Of a stretch of DNA of 64,000 nucleotides, positions 8,549 to 17,080 are shown piece by piece. Origin of the DNA: Pseudarthrobacter sp. NS4 (GTDB lineage: Bacteria > Actinomycetota > Actinomycetes > Actinomycetales > Micrococcaceae); contig NZ_CP103288.1 of NCBI RefSeq assembly GCF_024758005.1, positions 310,001 to 374,000 of the forward strand, read 5' to 3'. The notes under the pieces were generated by a model. That model ran no database searches. It was given only the letters and a program-made list of their open reading frames with translations, and had not been told where the DNA came from. Numbering within the stretch: the stretch's first letter is position 1; every line of letters begins with the position of its first letter. Made by a program: the position numbers and the translations under genes.

Positions 8549-9907
8549 ATGCCGCATCCCGATCTTGAGCAGGCAACGCTGCAGCGCGAGCTGGCCCCTG
8601 CAGAAACCTCTGCCGACCCCGCCACGTGGGGCGCCCGGCATGCCCACGACCCCACGGTGGTGCGCGACGACGACGGCACCTACTTCATGTTCTCCACCGA
8701 CGCCGTTGCCAACTCGCAGGATATTCCTTCCGGAGTACATATCCGTAGGTCCCCTGACCTGGTGCAGTGGACCTACGCCGGAACAGCGTTCGACGGCGTT
8801 CCCACCGCTGCCGCCGAATGGTCCGGCGCGCGCGGTCTCTGGGCCCCGGAAGTGGTCCGCTGGCCGGGTGGCGGATGGCATATGTACTACTCCGCTTCCA
8901 CCTTCGGTTCCAACACCTCCGCCATCGGCCTGGCCGTGGCACCGGCACCGGACGGGCCGTGGGAGGACCGCGGCATTGTGGTTGCCACCAGGGCCGGAGA
9001 ACAGACCCAGAACGCCATTGACGCGGCGGTCACGTTTGGCCGGGACGGGCAGCCGTGGCTGACGTACGGCTCCTTCTTTTCCGGGATCTACACCCTGCCG
9101 CTGGACCGGACGTCCGGCGCCCCGGTGAGGGCCGGGGACCTGGGCACCTGCATCGCCCGCCGGCCCGTCTCCGTGGACAGGGCCATCGAGGGCGCCTTTA
9201 TCCTGTACCGCCCGGAGGAGGACCGCTACGTCCTGTTCTGCTCGTACGACTCACTTTTCGACACCTACAACATGCGGGTGGCGGTGGCGGAGCACATCAC
9301 CGGGCCCTACCGCGACGTCAGGGGAACATCACTCACGGAACCTGCCGCGCCCCCGGCTTTGGCGGGCACGAAGGTGCTGGGGAGCTACCGGTTCAGTGGC
9401 GGCACCGGCTGGCTGGCCCCAGGACACAACTCCGTCCTGGCCCAGCCCGGCCCCGAGGGAACCACCGAGCATTTTGTGGTGCACCACGTCCGGTTCGCCG
9501 ATGATCCCAGCCAGCACGTGGTGCAGGTCCGGCGGATGTTCTTCAACGCCGCGGGGTGGCCGCTGGTCTCACCCCAGCCCTACGCGGGCAGGGCCAGCGA
9601 GGTCCTTCCGGCTCCGGTCCCCGTGGACGGCAGATGGCAGGTGCTCCGGTTCGATCCTGAATCCACTGACGTTGTGGAGGCCGTATCCCGCCAGGTCGGG
9701 AGCCGGCAGGATCGTGCAGCCCCGGACAGCGTCCCGGGTGAACCCGAGCGGCTGGCCCTTCTCGTGCAGGATCCCGACGGCGGCACCGTGGAACTGGACG
9801 CCGTGGTCTTCCCGTCGTGGGACTGGGCAGGCAACCGGGCCGCGCTGTCCTTCAGCGGAATCGACCCCCACGGAGTGGTGTGGAGCGGTACCAGGGAGGA
9901 CTCATGA
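8549..9907 (+). CDS. Cytosolic GH43 arabinan/arabino-oligosaccharide hydrolase
   Basis: Glycoside hydrolase family 43 protein of 452 aa without a signal peptide, so it probably acts on imported arabino-oligosaccharides. The catalytic triad is visible: Asp34 (RHAHDPTVV), Asp158 (NAIDAAV) and Glu214 (AIEGAFI). GLWAPEV and HMYYSASTF are standard propeller blocks. A C-terminal beta-rich extension (about 350-452) is of unassigned function. The gene starts 3 nt after the permease stop, and its own stop overlaps the next start (ATGA). Exo- versus endo-action cannot be told from sequence. Confidence 0.87.
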   Translation: MPHPDLEQATLQRELAPAETSADPATWGARHAHDPTVVRDDDGTYFMFSTDAVANSQDIPSGVHIRRSPDLVQWTYAGTAFDGVPTAAAEWSGARGLWAPEVVRWPGGGWHMYYSASTFGSNTSAIGLAVAPAPDGPWEDRGIVVATRAGEQTQNAIDAAVTFGRDGQPWLTYGSFFSGIYTLPLDRTSGAPVRAGDLGTCIARRPVSVDRAIEGAFILYRPEEDRYVLFCSYDSLFDTYNMRVAVAEHITGPYRDVRGTSLTEPAAPPALAGTKVLGSYRFSGGTGWLAPGHNSVLAQPGPEGTTEHFVVHHVRFADDPSQHVVQVRRMFFNAAGWPLVSPQPYAGRASEVLPAPVPVDGRWQVLRFDPESTDVVEAVSRQVGSRQDRAAPDSVPGEPERLALLVQDPDGGTVELDAVVFPSWDWAGNRAALSFSGIDPHGVVWSGTREDS

Positions 9908-10563
9908 ATGACGCTCCCCTGGGATGGGCCGGGCGCCTGATGGAATGGCTGCGGTTCGCCACCAGCCTGGTCCTGGTCAACGTGCTGTTCATCGCCGGAT
10001 CGCTGGCCGGCCTGGTACTCCTGGGCATTTTCCCGGCAGCCGTCGCAGCCACCACGGTCCTGGCGCGTTTGCGGGCCGGTGAAACCGCGCACGTGGTGCG
10101 GGACTTCGTGGCCGTCTACCGCTCCCGGTTCCGGCACGCGAACCTGGTGGGCAGCATTTTCTGGCTGGCGGGCCTGCTGCTGGGCCTCAACCTGCTTGCT
10201 GCCATGGTGCCCTCGGGCACCGGGGCCTCCCCGGTCAGTGCCGTGCTCCTGCTCCTCTCCGTGCTTGCAGGCGCGGCAACACTCCTCGCGGCAGCGGCAG
10301 CGGTCACCCTGTGCGGGCGCTACCGGGACTCCGTGCTGAACACCTGGAAAGCCGCCTTCCTGCTTCCGCTCGTATCACCTGGAATGAGCGTTTCGCTGCT
10401 GGGAGTCCTGGCAGCGCTCGCCGTCATTTTCGCCGCTGCGCCCATCCTGCTGCCGCTGGTGGGCGCCGCTGTTCCGCTCCTGGCATGCGGCGCACTGGTA
10501 AGCCGCAGGGCCGCCCGCCTATGGGACCAGCTGCCTGCGGGCACCCGGCCGGTTACCGCCTAA
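9904..10563 (+). CDS. DUF624 (YesL-like) membrane protein
   Basis: Membrane protein of 219 aa with about five or six hydrophobic helices and the DUF624 pattern: MEWLRFATSLVLVNVLFIAG, a GIFPAAVAA turn, and a cytoplasmic loop with RDFVAVYRSRFRHAN. Family members such as Bacillus YesL sit in carbohydrate-ABC operons of carbon-polymer utilisation loci; their role is not firmly known. ATG 9904 overlaps the GH43 stop (ATGA), so it is translationally coupled and belongs to this operon. Confidence 0.85.
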   Translation: MNDAPLGWAGRLMEWLRFATSLVLVNVLFIAGSLAGLVLLGIFPAAVAATTVLARLRAGETAHVVRDFVAVYRSRFRHANLVGSIFWLAGLLLGLNLLAAMVPSGTGASPVSAVLLLLSVLAGAATLLAAAAAVTLCGRYRDSVLNTWKAAFLLPLVSPGMSVSLLGVLAALAVIFAAAPILLPLVGAAVPLLACGALVSRRAARLWDQLPAGTRPVTA

Positions 10564-10602
10564 AAAGTTCCCTGCCTTCCATAAGCTCAACACCCCGTAC
10601 TT

Positions 10603-10616
10603 CTACAACGTTATAA
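10603..10616 (+). promoter_or_regulatory. LacI-type operator, arabinan regulon (abfA)
   Basis: CTACAACGTTATAA, sharing the ACAACGTT core with the other three sites, 15 nt upstream of the abfA start. At this distance a bound repressor would block the promoter or transcription start of abfA and the downstream GH43 gene. Confidence 0.72.
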
Positions 10617-10631
10617 AGAATAGGAAAAACC

Positions 10632-12182
10632 ATGACCATCACCTCTCCAGCCACACAGGACGCCGCCCTGGCCGTTGTGGCGCCTACTGTCATCACCGTG
10701 GACCGTTCAGCTGTGGTGGCCCCTGTCAGCCGCCGCATCTTCGGTTCCTTTGTGGAGCACCTGGGCCGCTGCGTCTACGACGGTATTTACGAACCCAACC
10801 ACCCCACCGCAAACGAGGACGGTTTCCGCCTGGACGTCATCGAACTCGTCAAGGAGCTCGGCTCCAGCACCATCCGCTACCCCGGCGGCAACTTCGTCTC
10901 CGGCTACCGCTGGGAGGACGGCGTTGGCCCCCGGGACCAGCGGCCGGTCCGCCGCGACCTGGCCTGGCACTCCCTGGAGTCCAACCAGGTCGGCCTGGAC
11001 GAATTCGCCCGCTGGTGCAAGCTCACCGGCTCTGAACTGATGATGGCCGTCAACCTGGGCACCCGCGGGATCGAGGCCGCCCTTGACCTGCTGGAGTACA
11101 CGAACCACCCCTCCGGCACGGCACTCAGCGAGCAGCGCATCGCCAACGGCGCGAAAGACCCCTACAACATCCGCATGTGGTGCCTGGGCAACGAGATGGA
11201 CGGACCCTGGCAGATCGGCCACATGTCCGCCGAGGACTACGGAAAGCTCGCCGCCCGCACCGCGTCCGCCATGAAGACGGCGGACAAGAACCTGGAGCTG
11301 GTGGTCTGCGGCTCGTCCGGGTCCTCCATGCCCACGTTCGGCGAGTGGGAGCGCGTGGTCCTCGAACACAGCTACAACTACGTGGACTACATCTCCTGCC
11401 ACGCCTACTACCAGGAACGCAACGGCGACCTGGGCTCCTACCTGGCCTCATCGCTGGACATGCAGTACTTCATCGAGACCGTGGTGGCCACCGCGGACCA
11501 CGTCAAGCACAAGCTCAAGAGCAAGAAGACCATCCAGCTCTCCTTTGACGAGTGGAACATCTGGTACCTGGACGAGCACCAGGCCTCCGACGAGGTCAAC
11601 GAGGAATGGACGCACGCGCCGCGCCAGCTGGAGGATACCTACTCGGTGGCCGACGCCGTGGTGTTCGGCAACCTGCTGATGACGCTCCTGAAGAACCATG
11701 ACCGGGTTGCCGCTGCATCCCTCGCCCAGCTGGTGAACGTCATTGCGCCCATCATGACAGAACCGGGCGGCGCCACCTGGCGCCAGACCACGTTCTTCCC
11801 GTTCTCCGTCACGTCACGGCTTGCCAAGGGCGAGGTGCTCCGCCCGCGGATCGAGGCCGGAACCTACACGACGGCGGTGTACGGCGAGGCCCCGCTGGTG
11901 GACTCGGTGGCAACCACCGATGCCGCTACCGGAGAATCCGCCCTCTTCCTGGTCAACCGCAGCCAGACCGAGGCGATCGATGTAACCATCAACGTGGCCG
12001 AGCTCAACGCCACTGTGATCACCGAGGCCGTGACCCTGCACGATGAGGACGTCTACGCCAAGAACACCCTGCAGGACCAGGACCGCGTGGGCCTGAAGCA
12101 GCTCGAAGGCGCCGTCCTGGACGAAGGCACGCTCACGGTGACGCTGCCGCCCGTGTCCTGGTCCGCCGTCGCGCTCGGCTGA
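10632..12182 (+). CDS. abfA: GH51 alpha-L-arabinofuranosidase
   Basis: Retaining alpha-N-arabinofuranosidase of family GH51, 516 aa and cytosolic. It removes terminal alpha-L-arabinofuranosyl residues from arabino-oligosaccharides, releasing L-arabinose. The acid/base is Glu188 in RMWCLGNEMDGPWQIG and the nucleophile is Glu307 in LSFDEWNIWYL. The N-terminus carries the GSFVEHLGRCVYDGIYEP and RYPGGNFVSGY substrate-pocket blocks of the family. Length fits the family (about 500). It is transcribed from its own operator-linked promoter and followed 1 nt later by a lipoprotein GH43 gene. No araBAD genes are in the window, so L-arabinose metabolism must be encoded elsewhere. Confidence 0.96.
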   Translation: MTITSPATQDAALAVVAPTVITVDRSAVVAPVSRRIFGSFVEHLGRCVYDGIYEPNHPTANEDGFRLDVIELVKELGSSTIRYPGGNFVSGYRWEDGVGPRDQRPVRRDLAWHSLESNQVGLDEFARWCKLTGSELMMAVNLGTRGIEAALDLLEYTNHPSGTALSEQRIANGAKDPYNIRMWCLGNEMDGPWQIGHMSAEDYGKLAARTASAMKTADKNLELVVCGSSGSSMPTFGEWERVVLEHSYNYVDYISCHAYYQERNGDLGSYLASSLDMQYFIETVVATADHVKHKLKSKKTIQLSFDEWNIWYLDEHQASDEVNEEWTHAPRQLEDTYSVADAVVFGNLLMTLLKNHDRVAAASLAQLVNVIAPIMTEPGGATWRQTTFFPFSVTSRLAKGEVLRPRIEAGTYTTAVYGEAPLVDSVATTDAATGESALFLVNRSQTEAIDVTINVAELNATVITEAVTLHDEDVYAKNTLQDQDRVGLKQLEGAVLDEGTLTVTLPPVSWSAVALG

Positions 12183-12183
12183 C

Positions 12184-13227
12184 GTGGCCCAGCCAAACAA
12201 GTCCGCCGCCAGCCGCCCTGCTGTTCGATGGACAGCGGTACGGCTGGCGGCGGTGCTGGCCGCCGCCGTCCTTGTCCTGACTGGATGCGGCGCAGCGGCG
12301 CCGGCGTCGGACGCCCGCCCGGCCGCCGAACTCAGCGGTGACTTCTTCACCCATGATCCCGCCCTCGTGAAGGGGGAGGAGGGCGAACCCTGGTTCATCT
12401 ACTCCACCGGGAACGGGCAGGTGGCGGACGGCAACATCCAGATCCGGAGCTCCACCGATGGCACCGACTGGGAGTACGCGGGGGAAGTGTGGCAGCAGAA
12501 ACCCGCCTGGCTCAAGGAAGCGGTGCCGGGCGTGGACAACCTCTGGGCGCCGGAACTCTACAAGCATGACGGCACCTGGTACCTCTACTACTCGGCGTCG
12601 ACATTCGGGAAAAACCTGTCCGTCATCGCCCTGGCCACGAACACCACCCTGGACCCGGCAGATCCCGCGTACGAATGGGTGGACCGCGGGCAGGTGGTCT
12701 CGTCAAAGGGGGAGCGGTTCAACGCCATAGACCCCGGCATCGCGGAGGACGCGGACGGGACGCCGTGGCTGTCCTTTGGCTCCTTCTGGACCGGGCTGCA
12801 GCTCATGCAGCTCGAGTGGCCCACCGGGATGCCGGCCAACGCGGCGGAACCGCTCACCATTGCGGACCGGAAGGAGCCGCCCAACGCGATCGAGGCGCCG
12901 TACATCCTGCCGCGCGACGGCAAGTACTACCTGTTCTTCTCCCGCGACTTCTGCTGCAAGGGACTGGACAGCACTTACAACATCGCGGTGGGCAGGGCGG
13001 ACAGCATCACCGGGCCGTACCTGGACGCCGACGGCAAGCCACTGCTCGACGGCGGCGGCACGCCTGTGCTGGGCGCAGCCGGCGACCGTGTGGGTCCGGG
13101 CGGCCAGTCCATCTCCGGTGGCACGCTTGCGTACCATTACTACGCCAAGGAACTGGACGGTGCCTTCCGGCTGGGGCTGCTGGACCTCGAGTGGAAGGAC
13201 GGGTGGCCGTCAGTGCCGCAGGACTGA
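12184..13227 (+). CDS. GH43 arabinanase-type lipoprotein
   Basis: Predicted surface-anchored arabinan hydrolase of 347 aa. The signal peptide ends in a lipobox (LVLTGCG), with Cys35 as the lipidation site. GH43 catalytic residues are Asp58 (THDPALV), Asp183 (NAIDPGI) and Glu237 (AIEAPYI). It resembles the catalytic part of the secreted GH43 at 3422 (LWAPE..., ATNTTL, DFCCKG versus DSCCRG), so the two are related enzymes, one free and one tethered. GTG start 1 nt after the abfA stop makes an operon. The gene is convergent with the lacI gene. Confidence 0.9.
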   Translation: MAQPNKSAASRPAVRWTAVRLAAVLAAAVLVLTGCGAAAPASDARPAAELSGDFFTHDPALVKGEEGEPWFIYSTGNGQVADGNIQIRSSTDGTDWEYAGEVWQQKPAWLKEAVPGVDNLWAPELYKHDGTWYLYYSASTFGKNLSVIALATNTTLDPADPAYEWVDRGQVVSSKGERFNAIDPGIAEDADGTPWLSFGSFWTGLQLMQLEWPTGMPANAAEPLTIADRKEPPNAIEAPYILPRDGKYYLFFSRDFCCKGLDSTYNIAVGRADSITGPYLDADGKPLLDGGGTPVLGAAGDRVGPGGQSISGGTLAYHYYAKELDGAFRLGLLDLEWKDGWPSVPQD

Positions 13228-13251
13228 GGCTGGCCGGGCCGGCGGCCCACG

Positions 13252-14268
13252 TCAGCCGCCTGAGCCCACCGTGGATTCGCGGGCCACAATCCGGAACGCC
13301 GTCTCGATTTCCCGGGGCGGGGTTCCGTCCCGGTCCTTGATCCGTTCCATAAGCATCCGGATGGCGGTCTCGGCGATCTCGGTGCGGCCGGGGTCCACGG
13401 TGCTCAGCGTGGGGAGGGTATACCGGGTCTCATCGAGGTCGTCGAAGCCGATGACCGCCACATCGTCCGGCACGCGGAAGCCGGCTTCCTGCAGGACGCG
13501 CACCGCACCTTGCGCCAGGGTGTCATTGAGCCCGAAGACCGCATCGAACCCGGCGCCGCGGTCCAGAAGGTCGTGCATGGCAGCAGCGCCGTTGGACCGG
13601 TGCCAGTCCACCACGTAGGCGACTATGCCGTCGTCGTACGGAATGCCCCGCGCATCCAGCGCCTCCCGGTACCCACGCAGGCGCAGGCCGGCCGAGCCGA
13701 TGACTTCCCCTTCATGGGCGCCCACCACGGCGATCCGCTTCCGGCCGATGTCCAGCAGGTGCTCGGTGGCGGCCCGGGCAGCGGTGACGTTCTGCATGGT
13801 GACATGGTCCGAGGCGCTGCCGAAGATGCGCTCGCCGAGCAGGACGATGGGCACGTCAGCCTTGATCAGGTCCGCGTCCTCCTGGCCGAGCGCCAGCGGG
13901 CTGAAAATCAGGCCGTCGGACATCTTCAGCCGCGGGCTGGACATCACCTCAAGCTCGCGGGTCCGGTCGGCGCCGGTCTGCTCGATCAGCACCACCAGCC
14001 CGCGCTTCGCGGCGGCTTCGATCACGGAGTCGGCCAGCTCGGCGAAGTACGGCAGTTTCAGCTGGGGCAGGGCCAGGGTGATGGCTCCCGTGTGGCCTGA
14101 CCGGAGGCTGCGCGCGGTGAGGTTGGGCCGGTAGCCCAGCTCCTGGATGGCCAGTTCAACCTTGGCGCGCGTGGTGTCCCGGACATGGGGGTGGTTGTTG
14201 ATGACGTTGGAAACCGTCTTGAAGGAAACCCCTGCCACCCGGGCAACGTCGTGAAGCGTAGCCGCCAT
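13252..14268 (-). CDS. LacI-family regulator of the arabinan locus
   Basis: Transcription factor of 338 aa. The N-terminal helix-turn-helix (residues 4-25, LHDVARVAGVSFKTVSNVIN) and hinge (SLRSGHTGAI) are followed by a periplasmic-binding-protein-like effector domain ending in DDVAVIGFDDLDETRYTLP and a STVDP block. The gene sits at the end of the arabinan cluster, and one of the four locus palindromes is 49 nt upstream of its own start. I infer that it represses the GH43, ABC and abfA units and itself, with an arabinose-type effector releasing it. The effector is not deducible. Confidence 0.92.
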   Translation of the reverse strand: MAATLHDVARVAGVSFKTVSNVINNHPHVRDTTRAKVELAIQELGYRPNLTARSLRSGHTGAITLALPQLKLPYFAELADSVIEAAAKRGLVVLIEQTGADRTRELEVMSSPRLKMSDGLIFSPLALGQEDADLIKADVPIVLLGERIFGSASDHVTMQNVTAARAATEHLLDIGRKRIAVVGAHEGEVIGSAGLRLRGYREALDARGIPYDDGIVAYVVDWHRSNGAAAMHDLLDRGAGFDAVFGLNDTLAQGAVRVLQEAGFRVPDDVAVIGFDDLDETRYTLPTLSTVDPGRTEIAETAIRMLMERIKDRDGTPPREIETAFRIVARESTVGSGG

Positions 14269-14317
14269 GTGGCCCCCCTTGCGTCAGTCAAAGGCCCGCA
14301 GGCCGGTTACCCAAATT

Positions 14318-14331
14318 TTACAACGTTGAAT
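14318..14331 (-). promoter_or_regulatory. LacI-type operator upstream of lacI (autoregulation)
   Basis: TTACAACGTTGAAT (written on the plus strand). It is identical to the consensus in the first 11 positions and lies 49 nt upstream of the regulator start, supporting autoregulation. Confidence 0.72.
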
Positions 14332-14448
14332 TCAAAAGACGCAGTTCACGGCCTGCGGCTGGACACCGGACCGCGTCCTGCTCCAGCCGCAGCCGCCGTC
14401 GGAGCCAATACCGGGGACAGAAAAGGCAGGATTCACTTCCGGCGGCTA

Positions 14449-14685
14449 TCAGCGCTGCAGCTCAAGTGCACGCTTCTGGCGCGCGGAGATGGACGAGACG
14501 TACCCGCAGTTGGTGCAAGTGATGTGGTATTTCCGGGACGTGGTGAACACCGGGATGAAGAACAACGTGAACTTGGTGGCCCGCTCCTCCAGGTGGTGAT
14601 GGACAAAGGAACGGCAGTACTGGCAGGTCGCCGCCTTCCCCGGAAGTGCTTTTAGTACCGTTTTGAAGCCAAAGAGAAGGAACAT
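14449..14685 (-). CDS. Small zinc-ribbon protein (78 aa)
   Basis: Basic protein of 78 residues with two CxxC pairs: CQYC at about residues 21-24 and CTNC at about 56-59, separated by a histidine-rich RSFVHHHLEE and hydrophobic FTLFFIPVF. This is a two-knuckle zinc-ribbon layout seen in conserved actinobacterial small proteins. It follows neither the lacI nor the diguanylate cyclase transcription unit closely. Function is unknown; metal binding is inferred from the cysteines. Confidence 0.75.
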   Translation of the reverse strand: MFLLFGFKTVLKALPGKAATCQYCRSFVHHHLEERATKFTLFFIPVFTTSRKYHITCTNCGYVSSISARQKRALELQR

Positions 14686-14837
14686 GGCCGGCCTTTCGCT
14701 AGTCCTTATGCTTACGGACCACCCTAGGCGCTTTCCTTCATGTTTTTTATGGCTCCGGGTGCTGCTGCGCGTTCAGGGGTGCGGTGCGATACTTGGGGCA
14801 GGCAGCTTTCGGCGTTGGGGGGGGGAACTTCGGAAAT
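14686..14837. promoter_or_regulatory. Divergent intergenic region, zinc-ribbon gene / diguanylate cyclase
   Basis: About 150 bp between two divergently transcribed genes. The only distinctive element is a run of nine G residues at 14817-14825 directly in front of the diguanylate cyclase. Confidence 0.5.
14817..14825 (+). repeat. G9 homopolymer overlapping the ribosome-binding region
   Basis: Nine consecutive G residues ending 12 nt before the ATG of the diguanylate cyclase. It is the only purine-rich stretch in the expected ribosome-binding position. Length variation here would alter translation without shifting the frame. Confidence 0.7.
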
Positions 14838-15989
14838 ATGGCTCTGGATACCGTGACTCTCCGGATCGCATTCGGCCTGATGGCGCTGGTGCTGGTTTTC
14901 CTTTTCTACTTCTCCGCCTACCGGGTGACGCGCTCGCCGTACAGCGGCTGGTGGTGCCTGGCCCTCATCTTCTTCCTCACCGGGGCTGCCTGCTTCCTCC
15001 TGGACGGGACAGTCCACCAGGTCTGGGCCAACCCGGCAGGCAATGTGCTGCTGGTGCACGGCGGGGTGGCCGTGTGGGCAGGCGCCCGTTCGCTGCGGAC
15101 AGTGCATCCGCCGAAATGGGCGTTCACCGGCATCCCGCTGGTTACCCTGATTGCCTCCGTGCTGGACAACCCGGCTACCAACACCTGGTCCGGCGGCCCG
15201 GTGTTCCTTGCCGCGATGGGCATCACCATAGGGTTGGCGGCACGCGAACTATGGCGCCTGGAGCCGGGGTATTCACGCGTCCGGATTCCCATGGCCGTGT
15301 CCGCCGGTGGACTCGCCGTCTTCTACTTATTCCGCTGGCTGGCGTTTGTGCTGGAGGGCCAGGATGGACCCACCTTTACAACCGTCTTCGGCTCCGCGGT
15401 GACCACCCTGGTGACCATGGTGCTGCTGGTGGTGGTTTCCTTCAGCATGGCAGCCCTGAGCAGCGAACAGCAGACCCGGGCCTTGCGGGTGGTGGCCTCG
15501 CGCGACGACCTCACCGGGCTGCTGAACCGCAAAGCCTTCCTGGACCTGGCCGCCGAGCAGCTGGCGGACCACGACGTCGCCAAGGGCTCCGGCGCGCTGA
15601 TCCTCGCCGACCTGGACCACTTCAAAGCAGTCAACGATACCCATGGCCACGCCGCCGGTGACGTCGCCCTGCAGTCCTTCGCGGGCGCCTGCACCGCAAC
15701 GGTGCGCTCCACAGACCTGGTGGGGCGTTACGGCGGCGAAGAGTTCGTCCTCCTTGTCCCGGGATCCAGTCCTGAGCGGGCCGAAGATATCGCCGAAGAG
15801 ATCAGCCGACGCTTAGCGTCGGCACCGCCCCTGAACGGGATGGAGATGCCCACGGTGAGCTACGGGATATCCATGTATGATTCCCGGACCCGCAACGTTG
15901 AGGAGCTCATCGCTTCGGCCGACGCCGCGCTCTACGTGGCCAAGTCACTGGGCAGGAACCGGACTGCCCGCAGCGACCGGATGATGTAA
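14838..15989 (+). CDS. Membrane-bound diguanylate cyclase (GGDEF domain)
   Basis: Makes the second messenger c-di-GMP from two GTP. The 383-aa protein has an N-terminal sensor of six or seven helices (about residues 5-205), then a GGDEF domain (about 215-380). The active-site signature is intact as RYGGEEFVLL (GGEEF at 299-303). The allosteric inhibitory I-site RSTD (290-293) is exactly five residues upstream. ILADLDHFKAVNDTHGHAAGD is the metal/GTP-binding block. I chose ATG 14838 rather than an in-frame start at 14784 because it begins directly before helix 1. It is convergent with the frameshifted oxidoreductase. Confidence 0.92.
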   Translation: MALDTVTLRIAFGLMALVLVFLFYFSAYRVTRSPYSGWWCLALIFFLTGAACFLLDGTVHQVWANPAGNVLLVHGGVAVWAGARSLRTVHPPKWAFTGIPLVTLIASVLDNPATNTWSGGPVFLAAMGITIGLAARELWRLEPGYSRVRIPMAVSAGGLAVFYLFRWLAFVLEGQDGPTFTTVFGSAVTTLVTMVLLVVVSFSMAALSSEQQTRALRVVASRDDLTGLLNRKAFLDLAAEQLADHDVAKGSGALILADLDHFKAVNDTHGHAAGDVALQSFAGACTATVRSTDLVGRYGGEEFVLLVPGSSPERAEDIAEEISRRLASAPPLNGMEMPTVSYGISMYDSRTRNVEELIASADAALYVAKSLGRNRTARSDRMM

Positions 15990-17080
15990 CCGGGTCAGTG
16001 GCACGCCCGCAGGCCGGGCAGCGGTGCTGCGCACCGTTACCCCCGCCCCCGTGCGGGCGGCTTCCAGCACGCATTCCATGACGTCCAAAACATGGAATGC
16101 CAGTTCCCCGCCGGCGCGGGGTTCGCTGCCGGCAGGGGTGGTGGCCAGGTCAGCTATTCCAAAGCCACGCCCGGCCTCCTCGTAACCGGCCGAAACCGGA
16201 AGCACCTCCCAGTCCGCCGCGCCGAGGGCACAAAGCTCCACATCGCCGTCGAACCGGTTGGGATCCGGCACTGCCAGGGAACCCAGCTCACCGTGGATTT
16301 CGAGGTTGGGGCTCTTGGTCCGGACGGCATCGAAGCTCATCACGAGGGTGGAGATGGCACCGCCCGTGTGTGTCAGCGTGCCCGTTACGTGCGTGTTCAC
16401 CTCGACCGGAACCACTTCACCCGCGCGGGGCCCAGAGTCGATTGTCCGCTCCGTTCTGGTCTGGCTGGCGGTGCCGGTCACGGAAACCACCGGCCCCAGC
16501 AGGGTCACCAGCGCGCTGACGTAGTACGGGCCAGCAGCGGCCCGCCGCCGGGCTGGTAGTAGAAGTCCGGGTTCGGGTGCCAGCGTTCGTGCCCGGGAGT
16601 GGCCATCACTGCGGTGGCGGAGACGGGCCTGCCGATCAGGCCGTCATCGATTGCCTTCCGTGCTGTCTGGATGCCGGTGCCCAGGACGGTGTCCGGAGCG
16701 CACCCGAGCAGCGCTCCGGCCGCACGTGCCGCCTCGAGCACTTCCTGCGCCTGTTCCCGGGTGGCGGCCAGTGGCTTTTCGCCGTAGACGCCCGTCCCGG
16801 CGGCGATGGCTTTAAGGGCAACCTCTGCGTGGGCGGCGGGCACGGTCAGGTTCAGGACAAGGTGGACGGCGGGATCCGCAAGGAGGGCGTCCACGCTCAG
16901 CGCCCGCACGCCGTCACAGGAGCCGGCAACGGCCTGTGCACGGGCGGTGTCCAGGTCCGCCACCGCCACAAGCCGGACCGTGCTGAGTCGGCGGAAGGTG
17001 GCCAGGTACTGCGCGCTGATGGCGCCGCAGCCCACGATGCCCACGTTCAATACCTTGGACCCGTTCAGCGGCTCGCCCAC
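15945..17080 (-). pseudogene. Gfo/Idh/MocA-family oxidoreductase, frameshifted
   Basis: NAD(P)-dependent sugar/inositol dehydrogenase-type protein split by a frameshift. The N-terminal part (start GTG 17080) has the Rossmann motif VGIVGCGAISAQYL and the active-site block YGEKPLA, and runs to PDFYYQPGGGPLL near 16525, then goes out of frame and stops at 16505. The rest (TLLGPVVSVTGTASQ onward, with ELAFHVLDVME) continues in another frame from GTG 16508. Family members normally read GGGPLLDMGPYY at this point; the sequence fits loss of seven bases encoding DMG. GTG 17080 overlaps the ThuA stop by 16 nt, so they were one operon. It could be a true pseudogene, two separately translated halves, or a sequencing error. 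Confidence 0.8.

Noticed and set aside
13228..13251. GC-rich inverted repeats between convergent GH43 and lacI genes as a terminator
   Set aside because: Several overlapping pairings are possible and there is no T-run; not distinctive in such GC-rich DNA.
16505..16508. Programmed frameshift in the oxidoreductase gene
   Set aside because: No slippery heptamer is present at the break, and the missing residues (DMG) fit a deletion better than a recoding event.
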